The translations under genes and the position numbers were made by a program. Below the pieces are notes generated by a model that made no database searches, had not been told where the DNA came from, and saw only the letters and a program-made list of their open reading frames with translations. DNA of 64,000 nt, taken from assembly GCF_900114605.1 (NCBI RefSeq), contig NZ_FOTP01000004.1, positions 248,001 to 312,000 of the forward strand, given 5' to 3'. This document shows positions 50,601 through 59,138 of the stretch, in pieces. Numbering within the stretch: the stretch's first letter is position 1; every line of letters begins with the position of its first letter. This stretch comes from Bradyrhizobium sp. NFR13. Its GTDB lineage: Bacteria; Pseudomonadota; Alphaproteobacteria; Rhizobiales; Xanthobacteraceae.

Positions 50601-51555
50601 TTGGGACAAGAAACTTCGGCCCAAGCTACATCAAGCGTTCCACGTGTACGCCCAGTTCGAGGCATTTTCTGGAGAGCCTCGGCTGTTTGCTTGGCAGGAC
50701 AACGTCGTCGCTTTCCCAGAGGGGAACGCAGAGGCGATCAAGAAGTTCACGCTTTTGAAAACAGGTGTAGCGGCCGCAGCGAAGACCGACGGTCGAGCCG
50801 GTGATGGCATCGTCACCATCAAAGAATGGGAAGCGGCCAAGCCCATTCGCCTATTTAATCATGACGTCTACCAACTTGCCGCGGGTACCCTTGATCCAAT
50901 CGCCGGAATAGGTGATTTTCTGATCGTGTCTAATTTTGCTCCAGTGACTAAGCATAGCCTTGTGGTCGCGACATTCGGTGAGCAGCTACTGGCGCGGCGT
51001 CACAGTGAAACGGACGTACATCCAGACATGGCGGTTCTAACCGGCCAAACACTCGAACCTCACGATCTTCCTCAGCCAGTGATCGCGCCCAAAGAGAAAG
51101 TGAAGCAAAAGAAAGTAGTTGGAACGCTGTTTGTGTCGCATCTTACTGCGCCACCACCGAAAGTAGCCAATCAGGAGGTTGTAGCGGTAAGTGATCTGTC
51201 GTTGGTGGAAAAGACGTTGGCTAACGCGCGTCTTTTCGAAGTGCAAGGGCGCAGTGCCGAGCCTATCGCGCTAGATACGCAGCTATTGGTCACGCATCCG
51301 GTCAATTTCGGGGCTGAAGCACTGAAGCGCTTGGAAGGCCGTCTCGTTGTAGCAGTAGACGATGCGGGTGAGCGTTATTTCAAGCGGCTCCGTGTGCACA
51401 ATAAACTTGTCGTCCTGGAGAGCCTCAATCCCGATGGCAACACGCCTGCACAATTACTTAGTCTCGACGGATCGAACGGTCTTCCCACGCTTTCAGGCTT
51501 GTTGGAGGTAGTTGGAGTTCTTTTCGAAGTTCCCGATCAAGGTTCAACGGCATGA
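47674..51555 (+). CDS. SMC/Rad50-like ATPase with zinc hook and two C-terminal S24/LexA-like domains
   Basis: A 1293-residue protein. Walker A is GQNGSGKT (124-131), a CPLC hook (C462, C465) lies in a helical middle region (about 290-720), and Walker B is PLVLLDDPQ (DD788-789) with TTHERQ after it. The last 240 residues contain two folds with S24/LexA layout. One (about 1064-1160) has GTLDP, GDFLIV, HSLVVATFGEQLLARR and KVVGTLF. The other (about 1205-1285) has GRLVVAVDD, GERYFKRL, VVLESLNPD and EVVGVLF. The first has Thr and Arg in place of the Ser/Lys dyad; the second keeps the Lys only. The ATG at 47674 follows AAGGGGG and is preferred to one at 47584. GC is lower than in flanking genes, which suggests transfer. 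Function unknown; DNA-damage or antiphage sensing is plausible. Confidence 0.8.
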   Translation: MPISLSEAKTHLLKGTPLLWTKFESHKAGSVVLETAGARRLFKFLSEQVSSKVAEANEQLFSGLIAAWAATDDPAATLISAPTVAAAGVWRLMRIEAQNFGGLTTFDGPPFDMIIGSENWCLEGQNGSGKTSLSNAILWAMTGKRVREQDGLVDELGARAPVSNAAGKEIGKWPSVVSYPKTPAELAKSAVAWVRLTFENEKSEQAIAERKITSPKDGDSTHDVSIDARLITVPQLIETGLLMPARIPRIGFGDKSQSLYEGVKLLTGLDQLGDIADGASKFGNKAQRFYKYAKDQGVDAIEATFATNIGKAEIHAKTLTIDISGLRTLGQKDLDKSLVEAAKSAAAQASGHIATLKTEIAEGLDTSVVAVRTQVKQAVQSARAIARLGVSGIVQFEAWVALKDASTDEKFALLPGAIKVAQGKLEEAVLWHRRQSEDNRLRLKALAARYFVEPEKNALAICPLCEGELTTADQKKLAAELADLRKHAAAAERKVEDACAAIDRDLRALLTSEIGKHFDLLRAMAPKDAYSDAARARFSENEAFSDVLTGIAKLTIEIVDSQIIALPTFSAPAVTAIPSDTPEVAATLWKTMHSLQTVCELAAWWGGNAAAFRDAWAQLVGKTKENEEPPERSIAGQILKLEQAIEKAEPLDQFAACLTAAADAVVKWEKIQEHQRVREAIIEALEPLKELRHLVSAETARSITTLSGRIKIVLEKIRLQERFTYEDASLGRKAVNVEGSFDPGVQIDALLVANTSWLRAILWAFVFALREETIEQIGFNPMPLVLLDDPQVTFDPRNKRKWAQEIARLANLDAADPMGMHLILTTHERQFFQYLVDEYLLEGQQGFVSPLNKASPVVTIVNGTNVDRQYEKAVANNDDAVARQFIAAVRVYCEDLLKCMMRAESPDIFDMSLDALRNELKRLREAHVQPFNRQVFRELVDMLMGGGGKEMNVINQTHHKDDETLGVAQAKDIKKFWDKKLRPKLHQAFHVYAQFEAFSGEPRLFAWQDNVVAFPEGNAEAIKKFTLLKTGVAAAAKTDGRAGDGIVTIKEWEAAKPIRLFNHDVYQLAAGTLDPIAGIGDFLIVSNFAPVTKHSLVVATFGEQLLARRHSETDVHPDMAVLTGQTLEPHDLPQPVIAPKEKVKQKKVVGTLFVSHLTAPPPKVANQEVVAVSDLSLVEKTLANARLFEVQGRSAEPIALDTQLLVTHPVNFGAEALKRLEGRLVVAVDDAGERYFKRLRVHNKLVVLESLNPDGNTPAQLLSLDGSNGLPTLSGLLEVVGVLFEVPDQGSTA

Positions 51556-51590
51556 CGGAGTGAATTGCGGCTCCGACTCGCAGGAGGCGC

Positions 51591-52292
51591 CTACAGCCGG
51601 CGCCGCGGCCCCCTCGGCCGCAGCGCCGGGTGGTCGCGCTCCGGCGGCGTATGCGCGTCCTCCAGCAGGGCCATCGCTTCATCGGGGATGCGGTCGATAG
51701 CGACGCCGCCGCGCCGCATCTCCTTCAGCGCATTGCGGATTGCGGTGTCGCGGTCGATCCAATCCTGGCCGGTGCGCGCCGGCGCATCGGGGCGGCGACG
51801 CGGGCGGCGGTTGCCCATGGCTTCCAGCCGCGCCATCTTCGCCACCTGCATGGCCTGGATCAGCCGGTCGAGGTCGACCGTGGGGCTGTTCCACAGCTCG
51901 GTGACGCAGCGCTCGGCCAGAGCCTGCAGCTTTTCTCTCAGCACGCGCAGCTTCAGCCGGCGGCCGGCGCGGGCGCCCCGCAATGTATCGCTGGCCACAG
52001 GCGCAAAGGGGTGACGCTGCCAGCCGCCCTCGCGAGCCCAGCGCCCGACGGTGCTGTGGGTCGCGCCGGTCCTTGCCGCGATCTGCTTGTAGGTCAGCGT
52101 CGTCTCCTCGATCAGGCGGCGCGCCGCGGCAACCGTGGCATTGGTGTGCAGCTTCTTGCAGCCCTTGGGGCGGCCGCCCGGAACCGGCGGTGGTCCGGGA
52201 TCGGCATCGACCCGAACGCGTGCCACCGGGTCCGCGGAGGAGTCGATGATGCGGATGTTGGAGGGAAACAGAGGATAGGCAGGATAGCGCAT
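51591..52292 (-). CDS. Helix-turn-helix protein of unknown function
   Basis: A 233-residue basic protein. A GRPKGCKKLH motif at about residues 40-49 precedes a homeodomain-like/terminase-small-subunit-like HTH (LTYKQIAARTGATHSTVGRWAREG, key part YKQIAARTGATHSTVGRW). The rest is Arg-rich with helical segments and an RRPRRRP patch. The HTH resembles those that read DNA in transposases or small terminases, but no partner gene is present. The gene converges on the SMC-like ATPase, 35 bases between stops. Function unknown. Confidence 0.65.
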   Translation of the reverse strand: MRYPAYPLFPSNIRIIDSSADPVARVRVDADPGPPPVPGGRPKGCKKLHTNATVAAARRLIEETTLTYKQIAARTGATHSTVGRWAREGGWQRHPFAPVASDTLRGARAGRRLKLRVLREKLQALAERCVTELWNSPTVDLDRLIQAMQVAKMARLEAMGNRRPRRRPDAPARTGQDWIDRDTAIRNALKEMRRGGVAIDRIPDEAMALLEDAHTPPERDHPALRPRGPRRRL

Positions 52293-52457
52293 GCCGACTC
52301 CCTTCAGACCGTGGCCAATCGAGAGTGGAATATATGCCCATTACGGGAGAGCGCAAGCGAGGCGTGGCTGGGTGCCGGACGGGTGCGGCTGGGCTTTGGT
52401 GTCATTCCGGGACGCAAAAGCTCCGCTCGGGCTGCGGACGATTGATCGCCACGCGGA

Positions 52458-53702
52458 TCATTTCACGCCATTTTTCGCCATTTCGTCAGCTACACTTGGC
52501 TTGATGGCCAGCGCTGATGCCAGATCGGCCTCGCTGCCCGTAACGTCGCCCTTACGTCGTTTAGCGACGCCGCGGCCGTATAGGGACGGTGCCAATTTTG
52601 GCTCCTTGCGCAGCGCGGCATCATAGTCGGAGATTGCTGCGTCGAGCGCCCCCATTTTCAGATAGGTGAAACCGCGGCTGTCGAGCATACGCGGATTGCC
52701 CGGCCCGAGACGCAGTGACTCGTTGCAGTTTTTCAGGGCGTTATCGAGATCGCCGACGACGGCTTGGTAGAAGCAAATGTTGTTCGACCAAATGGCATTT
52801 TTCGGATTAAGCTTACGCGCCTGACCGAGGTCCTGCAGGGCGCGTTCGTACTGGCCTTTTTTGCCATAGGCGGTTGCGCGCACAGCAAAACTGAAGGCAC
52901 CTGCCGGTTTTGGATTGAGTTCGATCACCCGATCATAGTCTGCCACGGCGCGGTCCTGGTGGCCCAAGGCTTCATAGGCCGCAGCCCGATTGAATAATAC
53001 GGCAAAGCACCGTGGATCGAGTTTTTCCGCCTCGTTGAAATCCTCAAGGGCGCGGTGATATTGCTGCTTGCCGAGATAGGCTACGCCCCGGTACGTGAGC
53101 GCACGAGCGTTGCGAGGCAGGAGCTGAAGAGCTTTATCGAGATCGGCGATCGCACTGGGATATTCCGACAGTCGGGCGTACATCTCTCCCCGAGCTGTAT
53201 AGGCAATCCAGGAATCAGGATGCAGCGCAGTTGCATGCTGGAAGTCTTCCAGGGCTCGGGTGAGCTCATAGTGCGCATAGTGAGCAGTGCCTCGCGTGAG
53301 GTATAAGGCAGCGTCGTTCGGATTGAGCTTGATAGCATTGTCCAGCAGCTCCAATGCACGCGCATAATTCTCGCCGTACATATGGCTAGCGATCGTTCTG
53401 GTGAATTCCCTTCTTTTTTCCGCTTCGGCACCGAGTTTCGAATCCTGGTCAAAAGGCGTCGGAGACGGCATGCCATGGCAGGCTGACACAACAAGGGTCG
53501 GCTGGGCATCGGCTGCGCGGGCAGGCTGCATGGACGCGCTTGCGATCATGATTTGCACGAAGAGCACCCACGCTCGCCATACCCGGGAATGCAGTAGATT
53601 GTTCGACCTGTTCGGGCTGATGTCGTTCTGTTGGCTGAAATTCACGGTATGCCCCAGCGAAAACGAAAAGTAGTATACTACCTGACTTGCTGCGGCACTC
53701 AA
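52458..53702 (-). CDS. Secreted TPR-repeat protein
   Basis: Up to 414 residues; the start is uncertain. A hydrophobic stretch WVLFVQIMIASASM followed by PARAADA (to about residue 66) looks like a signal peptide, so real starts may be the GTG at codon 20, GTG at codon 46 or ATG at codon 52. The rest is about eight tetratricopeptide repeats (about residues 105-405), with typical NPNDAALYLTRGTAHY- and DPRCFAVLFNRAAAYE-like units. TPR arrays bind proteins; the partner is unknown. Confidence 0.82.
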   Translation of the reverse strand: MSAAASQVVYYFSFSLGHTVNFSQQNDISPNRSNNLLHSRVWRAWVLFVQIMIASASMQPARAADAQPTLVVSACHGMPSPTPFDQDSKLGAEAEKRREFTRTIASHMYGENYARALELLDNAIKLNPNDAALYLTRGTAHYAHYELTRALEDFQHATALHPDSWIAYTARGEMYARLSEYPSAIADLDKALQLLPRNARALTYRGVAYLGKQQYHRALEDFNEAEKLDPRCFAVLFNRAAAYEALGHQDRAVADYDRVIELNPKPAGAFSFAVRATAYGKKGQYERALQDLGQARKLNPKNAIWSNNICFYQAVVGDLDNALKNCNESLRLGPGNPRMLDSRGFTYLKMGALDAAISDYDAALRKEPKLAPSLYGRGVAKRRKGDVTGSEADLASALAIKPSVADEMAKNGVK

Positions 53703-53729
53703 CTGGCTGTGCGGCGGAGGGTCCTCGCA

Positions 53730-55634
53730 CTAAGCCCCTGTCCTGGCCCGTGCCCCCTCGATCCCCAACACCTTCATCCGCGACGCCAGCGTCGTCGGCC
53801 TCACGTCGAGCAGCTCGGCCGCGCCGCCGGGGCCGAACACCTTGCCTGATGTCGCGGCAAGCGCTGCGAGGATGTTGCTGCGTTCGTGATCGCGCAGTTC
53901 GGCTGAGGTCATCACCGCCGGCCGGGCGTCGGACTTCACGCGATGGGAGCCCGCGGCGTGATGCGGGCCGGGCGCATCGGGCAGGTCGATCCGCAGCCGG
54001 CCGTTCTGCGCCAGGATCACCGCGCGCTCGATGACGTTCTGCAGCTCGCGCACATTGCCCGGCCAGTCATAGCGCGACAGCCGCCGCGCATCGCCTTCGG
54101 ACAATCGCAGATCCGATTTCAGTTTCTCGCTGAGCAGGAAGTGCTGCGCCAGCAGGGGAATGTCCTCGCGGCGGTCGCGCAGCGGCACCGACTCCACGGG
54201 AAACACGTTGAGCCGGAAATACAGGTCCTCGCGAAAGCGCCCGCGCGCCACTTCCTGTTTCAGATTGCGGTTGGTGGCGGCGATGACGCGGACATCGACG
54301 GAGCGGGTGCGTTCCTCGCCGACGCGTTCGAAATTGCCTTCCTGCAACACGCGCAGCAGCTTGCCCTGAAGCTCCAGCGGGATCTCGCCGACCTCGTCGA
54401 GAAACAGCGTGCCGCCATCGGCCAGCTCAAACCGGCCGATGCGGTCGCGCACCGCGCCGGTGAAGGCGCCGCGGACATGGCCGAAGAATTCGCTCTCGAA
54501 CAATTCACGCGGGATCGCCGCGCAATTGACGCGGATCAGTGGCCGGTCGCGGCGGCCGGAGGCTTCGTGGATCGCGCGCGCGATCAGTTCCTTGCCGGTG
54601 CCGGACTCGCCGGTGATCATCACCGCGGCCGTGGTCGGCGCCACCAGCTTGACCTGCCGCAGCGTTTTCTGGATCGCCTCGCTCTGGCCGATGATGCCGC
54701 GCGGATTGGTCTCGATGCGGATTTCCTCTTGCAGGTAGGCGTTTTCGAGCTCGAGACGCTCGCGCAGCCGATCGACTTCGGCCAGCGCAGCATGCAGCTT
54801 TTCATCGGCTTCGCGGCGCTGGCTGACATCGCGAAACACGATCACGGCGCCGACCACCATGTGGCGGTCGCGGATCGGGGTGGAGGTGTATTCGACCCAG
54901 ACCGGCGTGCCGTCCTTGCGCCAGAACACCTCGTTGTCGACATTGTGCACGGCGCCGTCGCGAAACGCCGCATAGATCGGGCAATCGTGATCCGGATAGT
55001 GGCTGCCGTCGTGATGGCTGTGATGCACGATGGGGTGGATTTCCTTGCCGACGAGTTCATCGGCGGTCCAGCCCAGCATGCGCTCGGCGGCTGGATTGAC
55101 GAAGGTGGTCTTGCCATCGGCATTGACGCCGTAGATGCCTTCGCCCGCGGCGCGCAGGATCAGCTGGTTCTCGCGTTCGATGTCCTGAAACACGCGCTCG
55201 ACGCGCTGCCACGCGGCAATGCCGCCGCGCATGTGATCCTCGGCCGCGGCATCGACATGGCGGCGGCGGCGCTGTTCGAGATCGCTCATGGTGAGCAGCA
55301 GCAGCGCGCGCTCGCCTTGCGGCACCAGCGATCCCGCATATTCGAGTTGCAACGCTTCGCCGGTGGCGTGACGCGGCGTCAGCGTGTTGGTCCAGTAGGA
55401 GCCCTTGGCCAGCACCGCCTGGGTGAACACGATCAGCGCCGGCAACTGGCCCGCATGCAGCGCGCTGATCTTGATCTGGGGCAGCAGTGCGCGGTCATAG
55501 CCGAGCAGGGTGCAGGCGGCCGGATTGGCGTCGATGATCTGGTCGGCATGGGGATCGAGCAGCAGCGTCGGCTCGACCGAATAATCGAAGGCGATGGTCC
55601 GCAAATCATGCGGCTGGGCCGTTGCAAAATCCAT
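53730..55634 (-). CDS. PAS-domain sigma-54-dependent activator, probably of the cyanate operon
   Basis: A 634-residue enhancer-binding protein. Two PAS-like sensor domains (about 10-120 and 150-280; the second has [21 protein letters not shown], key part [11 protein letters not shown]) precede a short coiled linker. The AAA+ domain (about 310-545) carries GESGTGKE, the sigma-54 contact loop GAFTGA, and a Fis-type HTH lies at the end (about 590-625). The ATG at 55634 is preferred to the TTG at 55640. It is divergent from the cyanate operon, whose -24/-12 promoter it very likely controls through the repeated sites at 55645-55695. The ligand of the PAS domains is unknown. Confidence 0.9.
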   Translation of the reverse strand: MDFATAQPHDLRTIAFDYSVEPTLLLDPHADQIIDANPAACTLLGYDRALLPQIKISALHAGQLPALIVFTQAVLAKGSYWTNTLTPRHATGEALQLEYAGSLVPQGERALLLLTMSDLEQRRRRHVDAAAEDHMRGGIAAWQRVERVFQDIERENQLILRAAGEGIYGVNADGKTTFVNPAAERMLGWTADELVGKEIHPIVHHSHHDGSHYPDHDCPIYAAFRDGAVHNVDNEVFWRKDGTPVWVEYTSTPIRDRHMVVGAVIVFRDVSQRREADEKLHAALAEVDRLRERLELENAYLQEEIRIETNPRGIIGQSEAIQKTLRQVKLVAPTTAAVMITGESGTGKELIARAIHEASGRRDRPLIRVNCAAIPRELFESEFFGHVRGAFTGAVRDRIGRFELADGGTLFLDEVGEIPLELQGKLLRVLQEGNFERVGEERTRSVDVRVIAATNRNLKQEVARGRFREDLYFRLNVFPVESVPLRDRREDIPLLAQHFLLSEKLKSDLRLSEGDARRLSRYDWPGNVRELQNVIERAVILAQNGRLRIDLPDAPGPHHAAGSHRVKSDARPAVMTSAELRDHERSNILAALAATSGKVFGPGGAAELLDVRPTTLASRMKVLGIEGARARTGA

Positions 55635-55644
55635 CGGCAAAACT

Positions 55645-55695
55645 CCGAAAAATCGTAATCAGGCTACGAATTTTCGTGTAGCACGAATTCTCGTA
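55645..55695. promoter_or_regulatory. Repeated activator-binding sites (probable UAS)
   Basis: TACGAATTTTCGTG (55665-55678) and CACGAATTCTCGTA (55682-55695) are near-identical imperfect palindromes with centres 17 bases apart; a weaker reverse copy, CCGAAAAATCGTA, starts at 55645. They lie about 60-110 bases upstream of the -24/-12 promoter, where sigma-54 activators bind. Confidence 0.65.
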
Positions 55696-55753
55696 ATCGC
55701 CAATGCAGGCCCGAAATGCCTGCGGCTATTGGACATTCCTGCGCGCGCCGGGC

Positions 55754-55768
55754 TGGCACACTCCTTGC
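55754..55768 (+). promoter_or_regulatory. Sigma-54 (-24/-12) promoter of the cyanate operon
   Basis: TGGCAC-N5-TTGC (55754-55768) matches the sigma-54 consensus with correct GG to GC spacing. It lies 33 bases before the first gene of the operon. Confidence 0.88.
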
Positions 55769-55800
55769 GTAAATGACCGGAGCGTCACCGAGGAGGTCAC

Positions 55801-57186
55801 ATGTCCACATTCGACAATCCGTTCGATCCCGCCCGCCGCTTGCGCGCCGGCGCCTGCAGTTGCGGTCAGCACGCCAGCCAGTCCGAGCATGAGGCCACGC
55901 TGCAGCTGAGCTGCGACATTCCCGAGACCGAGGACAAACGCTACGAGGGCGTCGTCGCCTCGGCGGTCATGCGGGCGGTGTTTCCGAAAGAGATCGCGCG
56001 CCGTGCTTTCCTGAAGTCGGTCGGTGCGTCGTCGGCGCTGGCGGCGCTGTCGCAGTTCTTCCCGATCAAGACGGCCACCGAAGTCTTCGCGCAGGGCGCG
56101 GGCAAACTGGAAAAGACAGACCTCAAGGTCGGCTTCATTCCGATCACCTGCGCGACGCCGATCATCATGGCCGATCCGCTCGGCTTCTATGCCAAGCAGG
56201 GGCTGAAGGTCGAAGTCGTGAAGACCGCCGGCTGGGCCGTCATCCGCGACAAGACCATCAACAAGGAATATGACGCGGCGCATATGCTGGCGCCGATGCC
56301 GATCGCGATCTCGCTCGGGCTCGGCTCGCAGCCGATCCCGTTCACGGTGCCGGCGATCGAGAACATCAACGGCCAGGGCATTACGCTGGCCATGAAGCAC
56401 AAGGACAAGCGCGATCCGAAGGACTGGAAGGGCTTCAAGCTCGCGGTGCCGTTCGACTATTCGATGCACAATTATCTCTTGCGCTACTATCTCGCCGAAC
56501 ACGGCATCGATCCCGACACCGATATCCAGATCCGCTCGGTGCCGCCGCCGGAAATGGTCGCGAACCTGCGCGCCGACAATATCGATGGCTTCCTCGCGCC
56601 CGACAATATCTGCCAGCGCGCGATCTATGACGGCGTCGGCTTCATGCACATCCTGTCGAAGGAAATCTGGGACGGGCATCCGTGCTGCAGCTTTGCGGCC
56701 AGCAAGGAGTTCATCACGACGTCGCCGAATTCCTTCGCCGCGCTGACGCGCGCGATCGTCGATGCCACCGCCTATGCGTCGAAGGCGGAAAACCGCAAGT
56801 CGATTGCGGAGGCCATCGCGCCGGCCGCCTATCTCAATGCGCCGCCGGTGGTGCTGGAGCAGGTGCTGACCGGCACCTATGCGGACGGCCTCGGCGGCAT
56901 CAAGACCGATGCCAAGCGCGTCGATTTCGATCCGTTCCCGTGGCAGTCCTTTGCGGTGTGGATGATGACCCAGATGCAGCGCTGGGGGCAGATCAAGGGC
57001 GATGTCGACTACAAGGGCGTCGCCGAGCAGATCTATCTCGCCACCGACACGGCGAAGGTGATGAAGGAGATGGGCCTGACGCCACCGACGACGAGCTACA
57101 AGTCGTTCGCGGTGATGGGCAAGACCTTCGATCCGGAAAAGCCGAAGGAGTATCTGGCGAGCTTCAAGATCAGGAAGGCGACGTGA
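55801..57186 (+). CDS. Tat-exported substrate-binding protein of a nitrate/cyanate-type ABC transporter
   Basis: A 461-residue binding protein of the NrtA/CmpA/CynA family. It has a long N-terminal leader (residues 1-65, with the pair C19-x-C21) before a twin-arginine signal at R67-R68 (RRAFLKSVG) and a cut near residue 97 (EVFAQG). The binding domain begins KVGFIPITCATPIIMADPLGFY (key part IPITCATPIIMADPLG). With the permease, ATPase and cyanase downstream, the substrate is most likely cyanate. A 65-residue leader before the RR motif is unusual. AGGAGG before the ATG is a strong ribosome site. Confidence 0.9.
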   Translation: MSTFDNPFDPARRLRAGACSCGQHASQSEHEATLQLSCDIPETEDKRYEGVVASAVMRAVFPKEIARRAFLKSVGASSALAALSQFFPIKTATEVFAQGAGKLEKTDLKVGFIPITCATPIIMADPLGFYAKQGLKVEVVKTAGWAVIRDKTINKEYDAAHMLAPMPIAISLGLGSQPIPFTVPAIENINGQGITLAMKHKDKRDPKDWKGFKLAVPFDYSMHNYLLRYYLAEHGIDPDTDIQIRSVPPPEMVANLRADNIDGFLAPDNICQRAIYDGVGFMHILSKEIWDGHPCCSFAASKEFITTSPNSFAALTRAIVDATAYASKAENRKSIAEAIAPAAYLNAPPVVLEQVLTGTYADGLGGIKTDAKRVDFDPFPWQSFAVWMMTQMQRWGQIKGDVDYKGVAEQIYLATDTAKVMKEMGLTPPTTSYKSFAVMGKTFDPEKPKEYLASFKIRKAT

Positions 57187-57212
57187 GGTGATGACGCGCC
57201 AATTGCTCAGGC

Positions 57213-57331
57213 TGTCGTCCCCGCGAAGGCGGGGACCCATACACACCGTGTCTGTGTGGCGGCAGATCGGTGAGGGCTGCGCTCGATCCGAGAGCCGGAG
57301 GTTATGGATCCCCGCTTTCGCGGGGATGACA
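57213..57331. repeat. Palindromic repeat inside the cyanate operon
   Basis: TGTCGTCCCCGCGAAGGCGGGGA at the left (hairpin CCCCGC..GCGGGG) and ATCCCCGC..GCGGGGATGACA at the right are mutual complements, giving a 119-bp element with terminal TGTC/GACA. It sits between the binding-protein and permease genes and could tune expression of the downstream genes. Confidence 0.8.
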
Positions 57332-57366
57332 GTGGAGTGTGTGGCGATCACCAGAGAGCAGACTAG

Positions 57367-58206
57367 ATGATCCAATCCCTTCGCTTCCGCGCTGCCGTCG
57401 TCTCCATCGCGATCTTCCTCGCCTTCATCGGCGTGTGGCACCTCGCCACGCGGCAAACCGCGTCGGTCGGCACCATGTCGCCGGAATACGCAAAACTGAT
57501 GGGCCTCACGGCGACGTCGGGCAAATCGGCGATGCCCGGGCCGCTCGATGTCGGCGCCAAGTTGTGGGAGCACCTGAAGCGGCCGTTCTATGACAACGGG
57601 CCGAACGACAAGGGCCTCGGCATCCAGCTGGCTTATTCGATCGGCCGCGTCGGGCTCGGCTATCTCATCGCTGTCATCGTCGCCATCCCGCTCGGCTTCC
57701 TGATCGGCATGTCGCCGCTGATGAACAAGGCGCTCGATCCCTTCATCCAGGTGCTGAAGCCGATCTCGCCTTTGGCATGGATGCCGCTGGCGCTCTACAC
57801 CATCAAGGACTCCAGCCTGTCGGCGATCTTCGTGATCTTCATCTGCTCGGTGTGGCCGATGCTGCTGAACACCGCCTTCGGCGTCGCCGCGGTGCGCAAG
57901 GAATGGATCAATGTCGCGCGCACGCTGGAAGTCGGCACCTTCCGCCGCGCCTTCACCGTCATTCTTCCGGCGGCCGCGCCAACGATCCTCACCGGCATGC
58001 GCATTTCCATCGGCATCGCGTGGCTTGTCATCGTTGCCGCCGAGATGTTGGTCGGCGGAACGGGCATCGGTTACTTCGTCTGGAACGAATGGAATAATTT
58101 ATCGATCACAAATGTGATTATCGCGATCCTGCTGATCGGGATCGTCGGCATGCTGCTCGATCAGATATTGGCGCGCTTCACCCGCATGGTCACGTTTCCG
58201 GAGTGA
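57367..58206 (+). CDS. ABC transporter permease (cyanate/nitrate type)
   Basis: A 279-residue permease of the NrtB/SsuC type with about six membrane helices, the first at residues 8-27. The cytoplasmic EAA-type loop that contacts the ATPase is EVGTFRRAFTVILPAAAPTILTG (key part ILPAAAPTILTG, about residues 199-210). It completes the importer with the Tat-exported binding protein and the ATPase. The TGA is followed within six bases by the ATPase ATG. Confidence 0.92.
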   Translation: MIQSLRFRAAVVSIAIFLAFIGVWHLATRQTASVGTMSPEYAKLMGLTATSGKSAMPGPLDVGAKLWEHLKRPFYDNGPNDKGLGIQLAYSIGRVGLGYLIAVIVAIPLGFLIGMSPLMNKALDPFIQVLKPISPLAWMPLALYTIKDSSLSAIFVIFICSVWPMLLNTAFGVAAVRKEWINVARTLEVGTFRRAFTVILPAAAPTILTGMRISIGIAWLVIVAAEMLVGGTGIGYFVWNEWNNLSITNVIIAILLIGIVGMLLDQILARFTRMVTFPE

Positions 58207-58211
58207 ATGCG

Positions 58212-59099
58212 ATGACCACCAAATTCATCTCCATCGAAGGCATCGCCAAGCGCTATCCGGCGGCGGCGGGCGGCAGCACCACGATCTTCGAGGATCTCTG
58301 GCTGTCGATGCCATCTGGCGAATTCGGCTGCATCATCGGCCATTCCGGCTGCGGCAAGACCACGGTGCTGAACATCCTTGCCGGGCTCGATGAGCCCAGC
58401 GAAGGCACCGTCATCGTCGACGGCCAGGCGATATCCGGCACCAGTCTCGACCGCGCGGTGATCTTCCAGAGTCACGCGCTGCTGCCGTGGCTGACGGTCA
58501 TGGGCAACATCGCCTACGCCGTCTCGTCGAAATGGCGCAAGTGGGACAAAACAAAAGTCCGCGCCCATGCGCAGACCTATATCGACAAGGTCGGCCTCAC
58601 GGGCTCCGAGCACAAGCGGCCGTCGGAACTGTCTGGCGGCATGAAGCAGCGCGTCGGCATCGCGCGCGCGCTGTCGATCACGCCAAAGATCATGCTGATG
58701 GACGAACCGTTCTCGGCGCTCGATGCGCTGACGCGCGGCACGCTGCAGGACGAGGTGCGGCGCGTCACGCTGGAGACCGGCCAGACCACCTTCATGATCA
58801 CCCATGACGTCGACGAGGCGATGTATCTCGCCGACAAGATTTTTCTGATGACCAACGGCCCCGGCGCCGTGCTGGCGGAGATCGTCGAGAACCCGCTGCC
58901 GCGGGATCGCTCGCGCATCGATCTGCACAAGCACCCGCATTATTACGCGCTGCGCAACCACATCATCGATTTCCTGGTGACGCGCAGCAAGACCTTCACC
59001 GCCACCACGCCGCACCATGACCCGCGCCATGTGCCGGTGGTCAGGCCCGCATTCCCCGAGGCGCCAACGATGCCGTCTCTTCACAGCGCGACGCGCTAG
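58212..59099 (+). CDS. ABC transporter ATP-binding protein (cyanate/nitrate type)
   Basis: A 295-residue ATPase of the NrtD/SsuB/TauB type. Walker A is GHSGCGKTT, the signature is LSGGMKQRVGIARAL, Walker B is IMLMDEPFSALD, and the switch His is in MITHDVDEAMYLAD. The ATG at 58212 follows GGAG by eight bases; a GTG at 58203 overlapping the permease stop is the alternative. The C-terminal 60 residues extend past the core domain. Confidence 0.93.
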   Translation: MTTKFISIEGIAKRYPAAAGGSTTIFEDLWLSMPSGEFGCIIGHSGCGKTTVLNILAGLDEPSEGTVIVDGQAISGTSLDRAVIFQSHALLPWLTVMGNIAYAVSSKWRKWDKTKVRAHAQTYIDKVGLTGSEHKRPSELSGGMKQRVGIARALSITPKIMLMDEPFSALDALTRGTLQDEVRRVTLETGQTTFMITHDVDEAMYLADKIFLMTNGPGAVLAEIVENPLPRDRSRIDLHKHPHYYALRNHIIDFLVTRSKTFTATTPHHDPRHVPVVRPAFPEAPTMPSLHSATR

Positions 59100-59138
59100 C
59101 CGCGTCACCCGAAGCCTCACGACCGAAGGAGAACCATC

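Noticed and set aside
50860-51555. Active LexA-type self-cleaving peptidase at the end of the SMC-like protein
   Set aside because: The fold layout fits, but the Ser/Lys dyad is not intact in either domain, so proteolysis is not claimed.
53670-53681. Palindrome GTAGTATACTAC upstream of the TPR gene, similar in half-site to the repeat before the SMC-S24 gene
   Set aside because: Only 12 bases with no spacer and a different centre; too short to claim a shared regulator, and it overlaps possible start codons.
53943-55658. Plus-strand open frame of 571 codons opposite the sigma-54 activator
   Set aside because: It is the complement of a clear PAS/AAA+/Fis gene; its product has no family features and the composition of a GC-rich antisense frame.
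55726-57573. Minus-strand open frame of 615 codons across the binding protein and permease start
   Set aside because: Shadow of the cyanate operon genes; it would also run through the palindromic repeat at 57213.
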